A stretch of 64,000 nt of DNA from Microbaculum marinum. GTDB taxonomy: Bacteria; Pseudomonadota; Alphaproteobacteria; Rhizobiales; Tepidamorphaceae. Below are positions 32,006 through 39,852 of this stretch, in pieces. The number at the start of each line of letters is the position of its first letter. The first letter of the stretch is position 1. Where the stretch lies: assembly GCF_042646165.1 (NCBI RefSeq), contig NZ_JBHRTC010000012.1, one strand, 5' to 3'. The position numbers were made by a program, and so were the translations under genes. The notes below the pieces were generated by a model. The model searched no databases, was not told the origin of the DNA, and worked only from the letters and a program-made list of their open reading frames with translations.

Positions 32006-33376
32006 ATGGCCCGCGATCTGACCGACACCACGCCGCTAGAGACCCGCGACGAACTGGTCGCCTATCTCGAAGCCGGCAGCAAGCAGCCGTCGGCATTCCG
32101 GATCGGCACCGAGCACGAGAAGTTCGGCTTCTACGAAGCCGATTGCTCGCCGGTTCCCTACGAGGGCCGCCGCGGCATCCAGGCGCTCCTCAACAACATG
32201 CAGGCGCTGCTCGGCTGGGAACCGGTGATGGACGGCGACAAGATCATCGGCCTCGTCGACCCGACCCAGGGCGGGGCGATCTCGCTGGAGCCGGGCGGGC
32301 AGTTCGAGCTGTCGGGGGCGCCGCTCGAATCGATCCACCTGACCTGCCGCGAGGTGCACTCCCACCTGGCGCAGCTGCGCGAGGTCGCCGAGCCGCTCGG
32401 GATCGGCTTCCTGGGCCTCGGCTTCTCGCCGAAATGGACGCTTGCCGAGACGCCGCGCATGCCCAAGCAGCGCTACGACATCATGACGGCCTACATGCAG
32501 AAGGTCGGCACAATGGGCCTCGACATGATGTACCGGACCTGCACGGTCCAGGTGAACCTCGACTTCTCCAGCGAAGCCGACATGGTGAAGAAGATGCGGG
32601 TCGGGCTGGCCCTGCAGCCGATCGCAACCGCCCTGTTCGCCAATTCGCCGTTCAGGGAAGGCAAGCCGAACGGGCTGCTGTCGCTGCGCAGCGAGGTCTG
32701 GAAGGACACCGACAACGACCGCGCCGGCATGCTGCCCTTCGTGTTCGAGGACGGTTTCGGCTTCGAGCGCTATGTCGACTACGCGCTCGACGTGCCGATG
32801 TACTTCGTCAAGCGCGGCGACACCTATCACGACGTGTCCGGCGACTCGTTCCGCGACCTGATGGAGGGAAGGCTCGCCAAGCTGCCGGGGGTCAGGGCGA
32901 CGCGGTCGGACTGGGTCAACCACCTGACGACGATCTTTCCCGAGGTGCGGCTCAAGAAGTTCATCGAGATGCGCGGCGCCGACGGCGGGCCGTGGCGGCG
33001 GCTGTGCGCGCTGCCGGCGCTGTGGGTCGGACTGCTCTACGACACCACGGCCCTCGATGCGGCCTGGGACCTGGTCAAGGACTGGACCGCCGAGGAACGC
33101 CAGCGCCTCCGCGACGAGGTGCCGCGCACGGCGCTGAAGACGCCCTTCCGCGACACCACGGTCCAGGAGATCGCCCGGCAGACGGTGGCGATCGCCCAGG
33201 AGGGACTGAAGCGGCGCGCCCGTGGCTACGGCGGCGAGGCAGACGAGACCCGGTTCATCGAGGAACTCTCCGAGATCGCCGAGACCGGCGTCACGCCGGC
33301 CGAATTCCTGCTCGACCGGTACAACGGCGCCTGGGGCGGCGACATCGACAGGGTCTTCGAGGAGTGCAGTTATTGA
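32006..33376 (+). CDS. gshA: Glutamate-cysteine ligase (plant-type)
   Basis: GshA makes gamma-glutamylcysteine, the first step to glutathione. The 456-residue product matches the plant-like proteobacterial class: FRIGTEHEKFGFYEADCSPV with the Mg/ATP-binding Glu, GAISLEPGGQFELSGAPLES, MMYRTCTVQVNLDFSS, and FIEMRGADGGPWRRLCALPA. Length is normal. ATG 32006 agrees with the conserved N-terminus; no clear ribosome site is seen, and an in-frame GTG at 31973 is an alternative. The stop overlaps the TTG start of the following transporter gene. Confidence 0.92.
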   Translation: MARDLTDTTPLETRDELVAYLEAGSKQPSAFRIGTEHEKFGFYEADCSPVPYEGRRGIQALLNNMQALLGWEPVMDGDKIIGLVDPTQGGAISLEPGGQFELSGAPLESIHLTCREVHSHLAQLREVAEPLGIGFLGLGFSPKWTLAETPRMPKQRYDIMTAYMQKVGTMGLDMMYRTCTVQVNLDFSSEADMVKKMRVGLALQPIATALFANSPFREGKPNGLLSLRSEVWKDTDNDRAGMLPFVFEDGFGFERYVDYALDVPMYFVKRGDTYHDVSGDSFRDLMEGRLAKLPGVRATRSDWVNHLTTIFPEVRLKKFIEMRGADGGPWRRLCALPALWVGLLYDTTALDAAWDLVKDWTAEERQRLRDEVPRTALKTPFRDTTVQEIARQTVAIAQEGLKRRARGYGGEADETRFIEELSEIAETGVTPAEFLLDRYNGAWGGDIDRVFEECSY

Positions 33377-34314
33377 CGAACGCCCTGTCGCCGCCGGTCG
33401 CGGCGGCGAATGGAGGGGGGTCGTTCGGCAGGGCTGAACTCGCGCTCTACGTCGCCACGGTGGCGCTGTGGTCGTCGGGCTGGATCGGCATCAAGCTGCA
33501 GGTCGGCGTCGTGCCGGTGTGGCAGTCGGCGTTCTACCGGTTCGCGATCGCGACCGCGGTGATGTTCGCCTGGGTGGTGCTGTCGAGACGGCGGATCGCC
33601 TTCCCGTGGTCGCTGCACCTGCGCTTCGCGGCGCTGGGCGCGCTGATGTTCTCGACGAATTTCGCGCTGTTCTACTACGCCGCCCAGTTCGTCACCTCCG
33701 GCCTGCTGGCGGTGGTGTTCTCGCTGGTCACGGTCTTCAATCCGATCAACGCGGCGCTGTTCCTGCGCGAGCGGATGTCGCCGAAGGCGCTGCTGGGCGC
33801 GCTGATCGGGATCACCGGCATCGCGATGATCTACTGGCCGGAGGTGGCGCGGCCGGAGACCGGCGCGGCGGCGGTGCTGGGGCTGGCGGCAGCGGTCGGC
33901 GGCACGCTGACCTTCTCGCTCGGCAACATCGTCGCCTTCGGCGTGCACAGGCAGGGCATCCCGGTGATTTCCACGAACGCCTGGGGCATGGCCTACGGGA
34001 CGGTGGTGCTCGGACTGCTGGTCGCAGCCCTCGGGGAGCCGCTGCAGTTCGAACCGACCGCCGTCTACGCCGGGGTGCTGGCAATCCTCGGGACGGTCTC
34101 CACGGTGCTGCCGATGGCGACCTACCTCACCCTGATGCGTCGGATCGGGCCCGGCCGGGCCGGCTACGCGACGGTCATGTTCCCCATCGGCGCCCTTGCC
34201 ATCTCGTGGCTTTTCGAGGGATACGAGTGGACCGGCATCGCGATCGCGGGACTGGCGCTCGCCCTTGCCGGCAACCTGTTCGTGCTCGGCAAGCCGCGGC
34301 CGAAGGAGGGCTGA
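33373..34314 (+). CDS. EamA/DMT family transporter
   Basis: The 313-residue membrane protein has about ten hydrophobic helices in two EamA halves: LALYVATVALWSSGWIGIKL, then SAFYRFAIATAVMFAWVVLS in the first, and TGAAAVLGLAAAVGGTLTFS with GYATVMFPIGALAISWLFEG in the second. Members export metabolites such as amino acids. The start is TTG 33373, overlapping the gshA stop (TTGA) and preceded by GGAG at good spacing, so it is translationally coupled to gshA; export of a thiol or amino acid is conceivable but not shown. Confidence 0.87.
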   Translation: MTNALSPPVAAANGGGSFGRAELALYVATVALWSSGWIGIKLQVGVVPVWQSAFYRFAIATAVMFAWVVLSRRRIAFPWSLHLRFAALGALMFSTNFALFYYAAQFVTSGLLAVVFSLVTVFNPINAALFLRERMSPKALLGALIGITGIAMIYWPEVARPETGAAAVLGLAAAVGGTLTFSLGNIVAFGVHRQGIPVISTNAWGMAYGTVVLGLLVAALGEPLQFEPTAVYAGVLAILGTVSTVLPMATYLTLMRRIGPGRAGYATVMFPIGALAISWLFEGYEWTGIAIAGLALALAGNLFVLGKPRPKEG

Positions 34315-34315
34315 G

Positions 34316-34786
34316 GTGACGAAGATGCGCACCACCGTGCTGGCGGCCGCCGCTGCCGCAGTGGCGGGGCTTGCGGCCTGCGGGCCGGCGCAGGCGGTCT
34401 GGCGGGTGGTCGGCCCGGGGATCGCGGTCGGCGAGGCGCGAGCGGGCAATGCGACGATCGCCGCCGAGTGCCTGCACGACGGGCTGGTGCTGGGGATCTA
34501 CAACATCCACTGGGAATTCGAGCACGGCGAGGAACTGGACCTGGTCGTCGACGGGCGGTCCTTCACGCTGCACCAGTACCCGCACGCCGACAAGATCGTC
34601 TTCTCCGACGTGCAGACCGCGGGCGGGCATCTCGACATTTCCGCCGACCTGATCGCGGCGCTCAAGTCGGGCAGCCAGGCCCGCCTCGCCGGCGCCGCAG
34701 TGGAGCACCTCGATCCCAAGGCGATCACGTTCGGACTGGTCCGCTCCGAGGCGGCGCTGACCACCGTCGAGCGCTACTGCGACTAG
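34316..34786 (+). CDS. Small putative lipoprotein or exported protein
   Basis: The 156-residue product begins VTKMRTTVLAAAAAAVAGLA and has AACG after it, so LAAC could serve as a lipobox; cleavage after PAQA is an alternative. The mature part (GPGIAVGEARAGNATIAAEC ... FTLHQYPHADKIVFSD ... VEHLDPKAITFGLVRSEAAL) is not a family I recognise. GTG 34316 is chosen because GGAGG is 6 bases upstream; ATG 34325 would be 15 bases away. It is the third gene of the gshA unit, two bases after the transporter stop. Confidence 0.65.
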   Translation: MTKMRTTVLAAAAAAVAGLAACGPAQAVWRVVGPGIAVGEARAGNATIAAECLHDGLVLGIYNIHWEFEHGEELDLVVDGRSFTLHQYPHADKIVFSDVQTAGGHLDISADLIAALKSGSQARLAGAAVEHLDPKAITFGLVRSEAALTTVERYCD

Positions 34787-34794
34787 GGCCGCCG

Positions 34795-35691
34795 CTATTC
34801 GGCGGCGTCGGCCAGAACCGCCGGCGACAGGTTGCCGATCCGCGTCACGATATGGTGGGCGAGGGCGTCGTGGATCGCCGAACGGGCGTGCCTGGCCCGC
34901 AGGAAGCCGATGTCGCACGGCGGCAGTGCCGGATATCCGTCGCGCTCGGTGAGGACGCGCATTTCCGGACGCACCGCGCTTTCCGGCAGGATGGTGATCG
35001 CCAGTCCCGCCAGCACCGCACTGATGAGCGGCGCTGCCGAGGAACTCGTGTAGGCGACGCGATACTTTCGGCCGACCGACTCGAGCGCGTGCTGGGCGGA
35101 GCGCCGCCACGAGCAGGTCTGCGGTCCGGCGGCCAGCGGCAGCGGGTCGGCCAGATGCGTCGCATGCTCGCGGGCGCCGACGAAGTTCAGCGCCTCGCGC
35201 CGGATCACCTCCCCCTCGCCGACATCGCACTTGGTGACGATCGCCAGGTCGAGCTCACCCTTCTCGATCCGTTCGCCAAGGCTCGACGAGCCCTCGCAGC
35301 GCACGACCAGTTCGACATGGGGGTGGCTCCTGGCGAACGCCTGCAGGACGCGCGGCAGCAGCCGGTCGGCGTAGTCGTCGGGGACCCCCAGCGTCACCTG
35401 GCCCTGAAGCTCCGGCTCCGAGAACACGGCGGCCGCCTCCTCGCTGAGGCTGACGATGCGCTGCGCGTAGTCGAGCAGCCGGAAGCCGTCGGGCGTCAGC
35501 GTGACCGACCGCGCGCCGCGTTCGAACAATGGCCGTCCGATCATCTCCTCGAGCTTCTTCATCTGCATCGAGACCGCGGACTGGGTGCGGTGCACCTCTT
35601 CGGCGGCGCGGGTGAAGCTGCCCGTCTCGGTAATGGTCAGGAAGGTCCTGAGCAGCTCTATGTCGAGGAGGTTCGGCATCTGCATCTCCAT
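34795..35691 (-). CDS. LysR family transcription regulator
   Basis: The 298-residue product has the LysR N-terminal winged helix: DIELLRTFLTITETGSFTRA, AEEVHRTQSAVSMQMKKLEE, then MIGRPLFERGARSVTLTPDG. The effector domain follows (QVTLGVPDDYADRLLPRVLQ ... LDLAIVTKC). It resembles LrhA/PecT-type members. Met codons at 35691 and 35679 are both possible starts. It is divergent from a pair of DUF1127 genes and convergent with the putative lipoprotein gene, so control of the DUF1127 genes is a reasonable guess. Confidence 0.88.
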   Translation of the reverse strand: MEMQMPNLLDIELLRTFLTITETGSFTRAAEEVHRTQSAVSMQMKKLEEMIGRPLFERGARSVTLTPDGFRLLDYAQRIVSLSEEAAAVFSEPELQGQVTLGVPDDYADRLLPRVLQAFARSHPHVELVVRCEGSSSLGERIEKGELDLAIVTKCDVGEGEVIRREALNFVGAREHATHLADPLPLAAGPQTCSWRRSAQHALESVGRKYRVAYTSSSAAPLISAVLAGLAITILPESAVRPEMRVLTERDGYPALPPCDIGFLRARHARSAIHDALAHHIVTRIGNLSPAVLADAAE

Positions 35692-35848
35692 CAGCGTCGC
35701 TTATGTCGATGATTAGAAACATTCGTTGGATAAATCAACGCCAAAGCATCATCTTCAGGTCGTTCGAAGCTGCGATCACCCGCGCGATCATCCGGGGACG
35801 TTCCACCGGCAATCACGCAGTGAGCCGCTGTCCGCACTGGAGACGAAG

Positions 35849-36130
35849 ATGCATACCTCGATACAGACTGCCCGCATCGGTGAGGGTCTCATCCATGCGG
35901 GACATGCCGTGCTCCGCGCAGTGTTCCGGCTCTGGCGCGCCTGGAGCAACCGCCGCCAGGTCGCCGTGCTGCTCGAGGCAGACGACCACATGCTGCGGGA
36001 TATCGGCCTGACCCGCGGCGACGTGGTCGGGGCCCTGTCGGGTCCGGCCGACATGGACCCCTCCCATCACCTGATCCGGGCGCGTGCCGAGCGGCTGCGG
36101 GCGCGGGCCTGGCAACGGCTCGGAGCGTGA
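35849..36130 (+). CDS. DUF1127 domain protein (first of two)
   Basis: The 93-residue product carries the short DUF1127/YjiS-like motif: RLWRAWSNRRQVAVLLEADD followed by MLRDIGLTRGDVVGAL. Small DUF1127 proteins are abundant in alphaproteobacteria and have been linked to stress and to RNA/phosphate regulation; the role here is unknown. GGAGACGAAG precedes ATG 35849. The long in-frame stretch upstream is leader, not protein. It is separated by 217 bases from the second copy. Confidence 0.8.
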   Translation: MHTSIQTARIGEGLIHAGHAVLRAVFRLWRAWSNRRQVAVLLEADDHMLRDIGLTRGDVVGALSGPADMDPSHHLIRARAERLRARAWQRLGA

Positions 36131-36347
36131 CGTGCGAACCGGTGTCGCAATCGCCTTATTCGCAGTCGCAAAACCGACATCGCCCGTAGGAGCTAAGCGA
36201 TTGTAGCATATCTGGATTTCCGGCTTGGCATTTCTCGATTCCGCCGCAATCCACATATAGCTGTCGCAGTGCAACACAGACGTCGCGCCGGCCCCGCCTG
36301 CGCGGCGTTTGTGGTCTTTAGGTCGGTTTTTGAATGAAAGGAATGTC

Positions 36348-36611
36348 ATGGACATGATCACCTATGCCGGCCATGCCGCCGGTGCCATAGAGCCACCGCA
36401 CGCGCTGCGCGACAGGATCGCCCACACGATCTCGCGTCTCGCCCGCGCGCATCGCGCCCGTCGCGATTTCGACGCGCTGCGCAACGCCAGCGACCACATC
36501 CTGGAAGACATCGGCCTGACCCGGTCGCAGCTCACCTCGGCGCTCAACTCGCCGTTCTGGGTCGACCCCTCGGTCAAGCTCGCGTCCTCGCGCAACCGGC
36601 GTCGCCGTTGA
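36348..36611 (+). CDS. DUF1127 domain protein (second of two)
   Basis: This 87-residue relative of the preceding gene shares RRDFDALRNASDHILEDIGL and TRSQLTSALNSPFWVDPS with it in arrangement. The N-terminus (MDMITYAGHAAGAIEPPHAL) differs. AAGGAATGTC precedes ATG 36348. The gap before it (36131-36347) is relatively AT-rich and probably has its own promoter. A hairpin follows at 36657. Confidence 0.8.
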   Translation: MDMITYAGHAAGAIEPPHALRDRIAHTISRLARAHRARRDFDALRNASDHILEDIGLTRSQLTSALNSPFWVDPSVKLASSRNRRRR

Positions 36612-36656
36612 ATCGGACAAGGCGGCCCGTCCGACACACGGGTCCGGAAGACAGAC

Positions 36657-36689
36657 GGGCGCGGCAGAGATACTCGCCGCGGCCGTTTT
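36657..36689 (+). terminator. Rho-independent-type terminator after the DUF1127 pair
   Basis: GGGCGCGGC (36657-36665) pairs with GCCGCGGCC (36676-36684) with one mismatch, followed by GTTTT. Confidence 0.6.
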
Positions 36690-36755
36690 GATTCGAAGGG
36701 CAGCGCATCGGCAGCCTGCGGGCCTTCCGCCTTGCGAAGCAGCGGGCGGTCCATA

Positions 36756-36781
36756 TATATATTCAATAAATAGAATATGTA
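36756..36781 (+). promoter_or_regulatory. BigR/YgaV-like operator
   Basis: TATATATTC (36756-36764) and GAATATGTA (36773-36781) form an inverted repeat with one mismatch around AATAAATA. ATATTC-N8-GAATAT resembles sites of ArsR-family sulfur sensors BigR/SqrR/YgaV. It overlaps the promoter region just before the DUF2892 gene, a family often found in such regulons. Confidence 0.5.
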
Positions 36782-36793
36782 TGGGTGGCCAAA

Positions 36794-36997
36794 ATGAACA
36801 TCGATCGCTTCGTCCTCGCCTTCGCCGGTCTCGTGGTCCTGGTTTCCCTTGGGCTGGGGATCTGGGCAAGCCAGTGGTGGTTCCTGCTGACCGGCTTCGT
36901 CGGCCTCAACCTGCTCCAGGCGGCATTCACCGGCTTCTGTCCGCTGGCGATGATCCTCAAGAGAATCGGCCTGAAGTCCGGCCAGGCCTTCGCCTGA
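36794..36997 (+). CDS. DUF2892 (YgaP-type transmembrane domain) protein
   Basis: The 67-residue protein has two membrane helices (VLAFAGLVVLVSLGLGIWAS and WWFLLTGFVGLNLLQAAFTG) joined by a short turn, then FCPLAMILKRIGLKSGQAF. This is the DUF2892 membrane domain that in E. coli YgaP is fused to a rhodanese; here it stands alone. FCP is the family's conserved Cys. A role in sulfide/persulfide handling is suggested by the family and the BigR-like site, not shown. ATG 36794 or GTG 36785 could start it. Confidence 0.82.
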   Translation: MNIDRFVLAFAGLVVLVSLGLGIWASQWWFLLTGFVGLNLLQAAFTGFCPLAMILKRIGLKSGQAFA

Positions 36998-37029
36998 AGG
37001 TCGGCTCATCCGTGCAGGACGCCGAGGGC

Positions 37030-38460
37030 CTACTCGTCGAACAGGCTTGCCTGTCGGGTGGCCGGAGACGGTGTCTTCTTCGTCGCTGACCGCGCCGGCC
37101 TTGGTTCGCCGGAATCGACAGCCGCCGGAAGCATCCCGTCGGAGAACTGGATCTCGAGCCGGTCCCCGGTGACGTGGCCTCGGGCGCTTCGCACCATGTT
37201 GCCGGCGGAATCGCGCACCAGGGCGTAGCCGCGCTGGAGCGTCTTCTGATAACTCAGGGTGCGGAGAAGCTGGTAGAGCGTCTCCAGCCTGTCCCTGGAG
37301 CGTTCCCGCCTGCGGTCCACCGCCTTCCTTGCCCTGGCCTGCAGCACCTCAAGCCGGTCCCCGCACCTGTCGATGCGGTCGCGGATGCGCGTGGGCGACA
37401 GCCGGGCCGATGCCTTCGCGAGCCGCGTGCCGTGGGCGCGGGTGTTGGCGATCAGGGCGCGGCCGAGCCGGCCCGAGGCCTCGTCGAAGCGCTGGCGCGG
37501 CAGTGCCAGCATGTCTGTCAGACGCGGCAGTCCGCGCGCCGCTGCGCGCAGATGGGACTTGCGCTCCTGGACGAGGCGGATCAACCCGCCCTTCAGCCGC
37601 TGTCCGCGGTCCGACACGTAGGCGATCAGTTCACTGCGGACCGGCACCGCGATCTCCGCCGCCGCGGTCGGCGTCGGCGCGCGCATGTCGGAGGCGTGGT
37701 CGATCAGTGTCCAGTCGGTCTCGTGGCCGACGGCGGAGATAATCGGGATCGCGCTATCGGCAGCCGCCCGTACGACGATCTCCTCGTTGAAGCACCACAG
37801 GTCCTCCAGGCTGCCGCCGCCGCGTGCGGCGATGATCACGTCGGGGCGCGGGATCGCGCCGCCCGGCTGCAGCGCGTTGAAGCCGCGGATGCCGGCGGCG
37901 ATGTCGTTCTCGGCCCCCTGGCCCTGCACTCGCGCCGGCCAGACGAGGACATGGATCGGGAAACGGTCCGAGATGCGGTGCAGAATGTCGCGGATGACCG
38001 CCCCGGTCGGCGAGGTCACCACCCCGATGACGCGGGGCAGATAGGGCAGCGGCCGCTTGCGCTCCTGGTCGAACAGGCCCTCTGCTGCGAGCTTCCTGCG
38101 GCGCTCCTCGAGCAGCGCCATCAGCGCGCCGACGCCCGCCGGTTCGATCGATTCGATGACGATCTGGTAGCTGGAGCGGCCGGGATAGGTGGTCACCTTG
38201 CCGGTGGCGATGACCTCCATGCCTTCCTCCGGCTTGAACCGCAGGCGGCCGAAGGTGCCCTTCCAGATGATCGCGTCGATGCGCGCCTTGTCGTCCTTCA
38301 GCGCGAAGTAGCAGTGGCCGGAGGAATGCGGGCCGCGGTAGCCCGAGACCTCGCCGCGCAGCCGCACGTAGGGAAACGCGTCCTCCACCGTGCGCTTCAC
38401 GGCGAACGAGAGTTCCGAGACGCTGAGCTCGGGGATGTTGCCTTGTGGCGAGTCGACCAT
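37030..38460 (-). CDS. xseA: Exodeoxyribonuclease VII large subunit
   Basis: XseA is the catalytic subunit of exonuclease VII, which degrades single-stranded DNA in both directions. The 476-residue product has the N-terminal OB-fold (VRLRGEVSGYRGPHSSGHCY, FALKDDKARIDAIIWKG), the catalytic domain (IGVVTSPTGAVIRDILHRIS, DVIIAARGGGSLEDLWCFNE, AVGHETDWTLIDHASDMRAP) and a long basic coiled-coil helix region toward the C-terminus. Length is normal. The small subunit gene xseB is not in the window. It is a single gene. Confidence 0.94.
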   Translation of the reverse strand: MVDSPQGNIPELSVSELSFAVKRTVEDAFPYVRLRGEVSGYRGPHSSGHCYFALKDDKARIDAIIWKGTFGRLRFKPEEGMEVIATGKVTTYPGRSSYQIVIESIEPAGVGALMALLEERRRKLAAEGLFDQERKRPLPYLPRVIGVVTSPTGAVIRDILHRISDRFPIHVLVWPARVQGQGAENDIAAGIRGFNALQPGGAIPRPDVIIAARGGGSLEDLWCFNEEIVVRAAADSAIPIISAVGHETDWTLIDHASDMRAPTPTAAAEIAVPVRSELIAYVSDRGQRLKGGLIRLVQERKSHLRAAARGLPRLTDMLALPRQRFDEASGRLGRALIANTRAHGTRLAKASARLSPTRIRDRIDRCGDRLEVLQARARKAVDRRRERSRDRLETLYQLLRTLSYQKTLQRGYALVRDSAGNMVRSARGHVTGDRLEIQFSDGMLPAAVDSGEPRPARSATKKTPSPATRQASLFDE

Positions 38461-38532
38461 GGCGCCAAGTCTTACGCGATTGCGCCGCGACTCGCGAGGG
38501 CGGCAAATCGCCGGCGTGCCGGCGAGGTGGCG

Positions 38533-39192
38533 TCAGTCGCGATCGGGCGCGCCCCCTGGAAAGAGCTCCCGGTAGGGCCGCGCTTCTTCGACGGCGCAGG
38601 CGAAGGACGGACGCGACAGGAGTGCGTCGCGGTAGCGCCGCAGATGCGTCAGGCCGGTTCCGATCTCGTGAACCCAATCGGCGTAGAACAGCGACGGGGC
38701 CGCGGCGCAATCGGCCATGCTGAAGTCCTCGCCCGCCGCCCAGGCGCGACCCGCCAGCTTGCCGTCGAGCCAGCGGTAGGCCATGTCGAGGATCCGCCGC
38801 GCCGACGCAACGCCGGCCGCGTCCCGGTCTGGATCCGGCTGCATGCGGTCGAAGACGATCTTCTGCAGCGGAGTCATCACGTAGTTGTCGAAAACGCGGT
38901 CAAGCATCCGCACCTCGAGCGCGGCGTCGAAATCGTCGGGGATGAGGCGGACCGCTCCGGGATGATAGTGCTGCAGGTACTCGATGATGACGGTCGATTC
39001 CACGATCGTCCGTCCGTCGTCGAGTAGAACCGGAAAGCGCTTCATTGGCCACGCCGCTTCGAGCGCCTCTTCGTCGGCCCTGTCCTGGAACTGGATGAGC
39101 CGGAAGTCGAACGGGGTAGCGTTCTCGTAGAGCGCGGTGAGGACCTTCTGGCAGTAGGACGAGAACGGGTGCGCGTAGAGCTCAGGCTTCAT
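38533..39192 (-). CDS. Glutathione S-transferase family protein
   Basis: The 219-residue protein has a thioredoxin-like N-terminal domain (LYAHPFSSYCQKVLTALYEN; MKRFPVLLDDGRTIVESTVI with the cis-Pro and Glu-Ser glutathione contacts) and an all-helical C-terminal domain. The N-terminal S-S-Y-C region offers Ser or Cys as catalytic residue. ATG 39192 is preceded by GGGAGGG. It is divergent from an HxlR regulator, 80 bases apart, suggesting that the regulator controls it. The electrophile substrate is unknown. Confidence 0.87.
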   Translation of the reverse strand: MKPELYAHPFSSYCQKVLTALYENATPFDFRLIQFQDRADEEALEAAWPMKRFPVLLDDGRTIVESTVIIEYLQHYHPGAVRLIPDDFDAALEVRMLDRVFDNYVMTPLQKIVFDRMQPDPDRDAAGVASARRILDMAYRWLDGKLAGRAWAAGEDFSMADCAAAPSLFYADWVHEIGTGLTHLRRYRDALLSRPSFACAVEEARPYRELFPGGAPDRD

Positions 39193-39272
39193 CAGGCCCT
39201 CCCAGACCGATTTCACTATGCAACTGGATTGGCTGTAGACAAACCGATCGCGTTTTGCAAGCAGTAACTACC

Positions 39273-39794
39273 ATGAACAGGATTGCCCAGGGCCACAGGT
39301 CGGGTTGCCCAATAAACCTGACACTCGAGACGCTGGGCGACCGCTGGAGCCTGATCGTCATCCGCGACATCATGTTCGGCAACCGCCGGCATTTCCGCGA
39401 ACTCCTCGCCCATTCGGAGGAGCGGATCGCCTCCAACATCCTGGCCGACCGGCTGAAGCGGCTGCTCGAAGCCGGGCTGTTGTGGAAGCGAGACGACCCC
39501 TCCCACAAGCAGAAGGCGATCTACAGCCTGACGGAGCCGGCGATCCAGCTGGTCCCGCTGCTCGTCCAGATGGGCGCCTGGGGCCGCCGCCACACGCCCG
39601 TCTCGGCGGAACTGGCGATTCGCGCGCAGCTGCTGGAGGAAGGCGGGCCGCCGCTGTGGGACCGCTTCATGGACGAGCTCAGGAGCCTGCACCTGGACGC
39701 GCCGGCGCCGCCACGCTCGGTTCTCGCCGACCTGCAGGCCGCCTACGAGGAGGTCGCCGCGAGGACGAGGGCCGAATCCGATTTGCAGGCGTGA
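39273..39794 (+). CDS. HxlR family transcription regulator
   Basis: The 173-residue product has the HxlR-type winged helix: RSGCPINLTLETLGDRWSLI with the conserved Cys, IRDIMFGNRRHFRELLAH, ERIASNILADRLKRLLEAGL and QKAIYSLTEPAIQLVPLLVQ. HxlR/YodB/QorR proteins often sense electrophiles or oxidants through this N-terminal Cys. ATG 39273 is taken since family members start close to the Cys; a GTG/TTG-type start at 39255 is possible. Divergent from a GST gene, which fits detoxification control. Confidence 0.85.
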   Translation: MNRIAQGHRSGCPINLTLETLGDRWSLIVIRDIMFGNRRHFRELLAHSEERIASNILADRLKRLLEAGLLWKRDDPSHKQKAIYSLTEPAIQLVPLLVQMGAWGRRHTPVSAELAIRAQLLEEGGPPLWDRFMDELRSLHLDAPAPPRSVLADLQAAYEEVAARTRAESDLQA

Positions 39795-39852
39795 CGACAG
39801 CCGCACCGCGTGCTAGTCGGAAACGCGACGGCAGGCAGCACGAAAAGGTGCA

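Noticed and set aside
31966..34314. Fusion of an unknown protein to the EamA transporter in one long frame
   Set aside because: The upstream part is an out-of-frame reading of gshA. The transporter has its own TTG with ribosome site at 33373.
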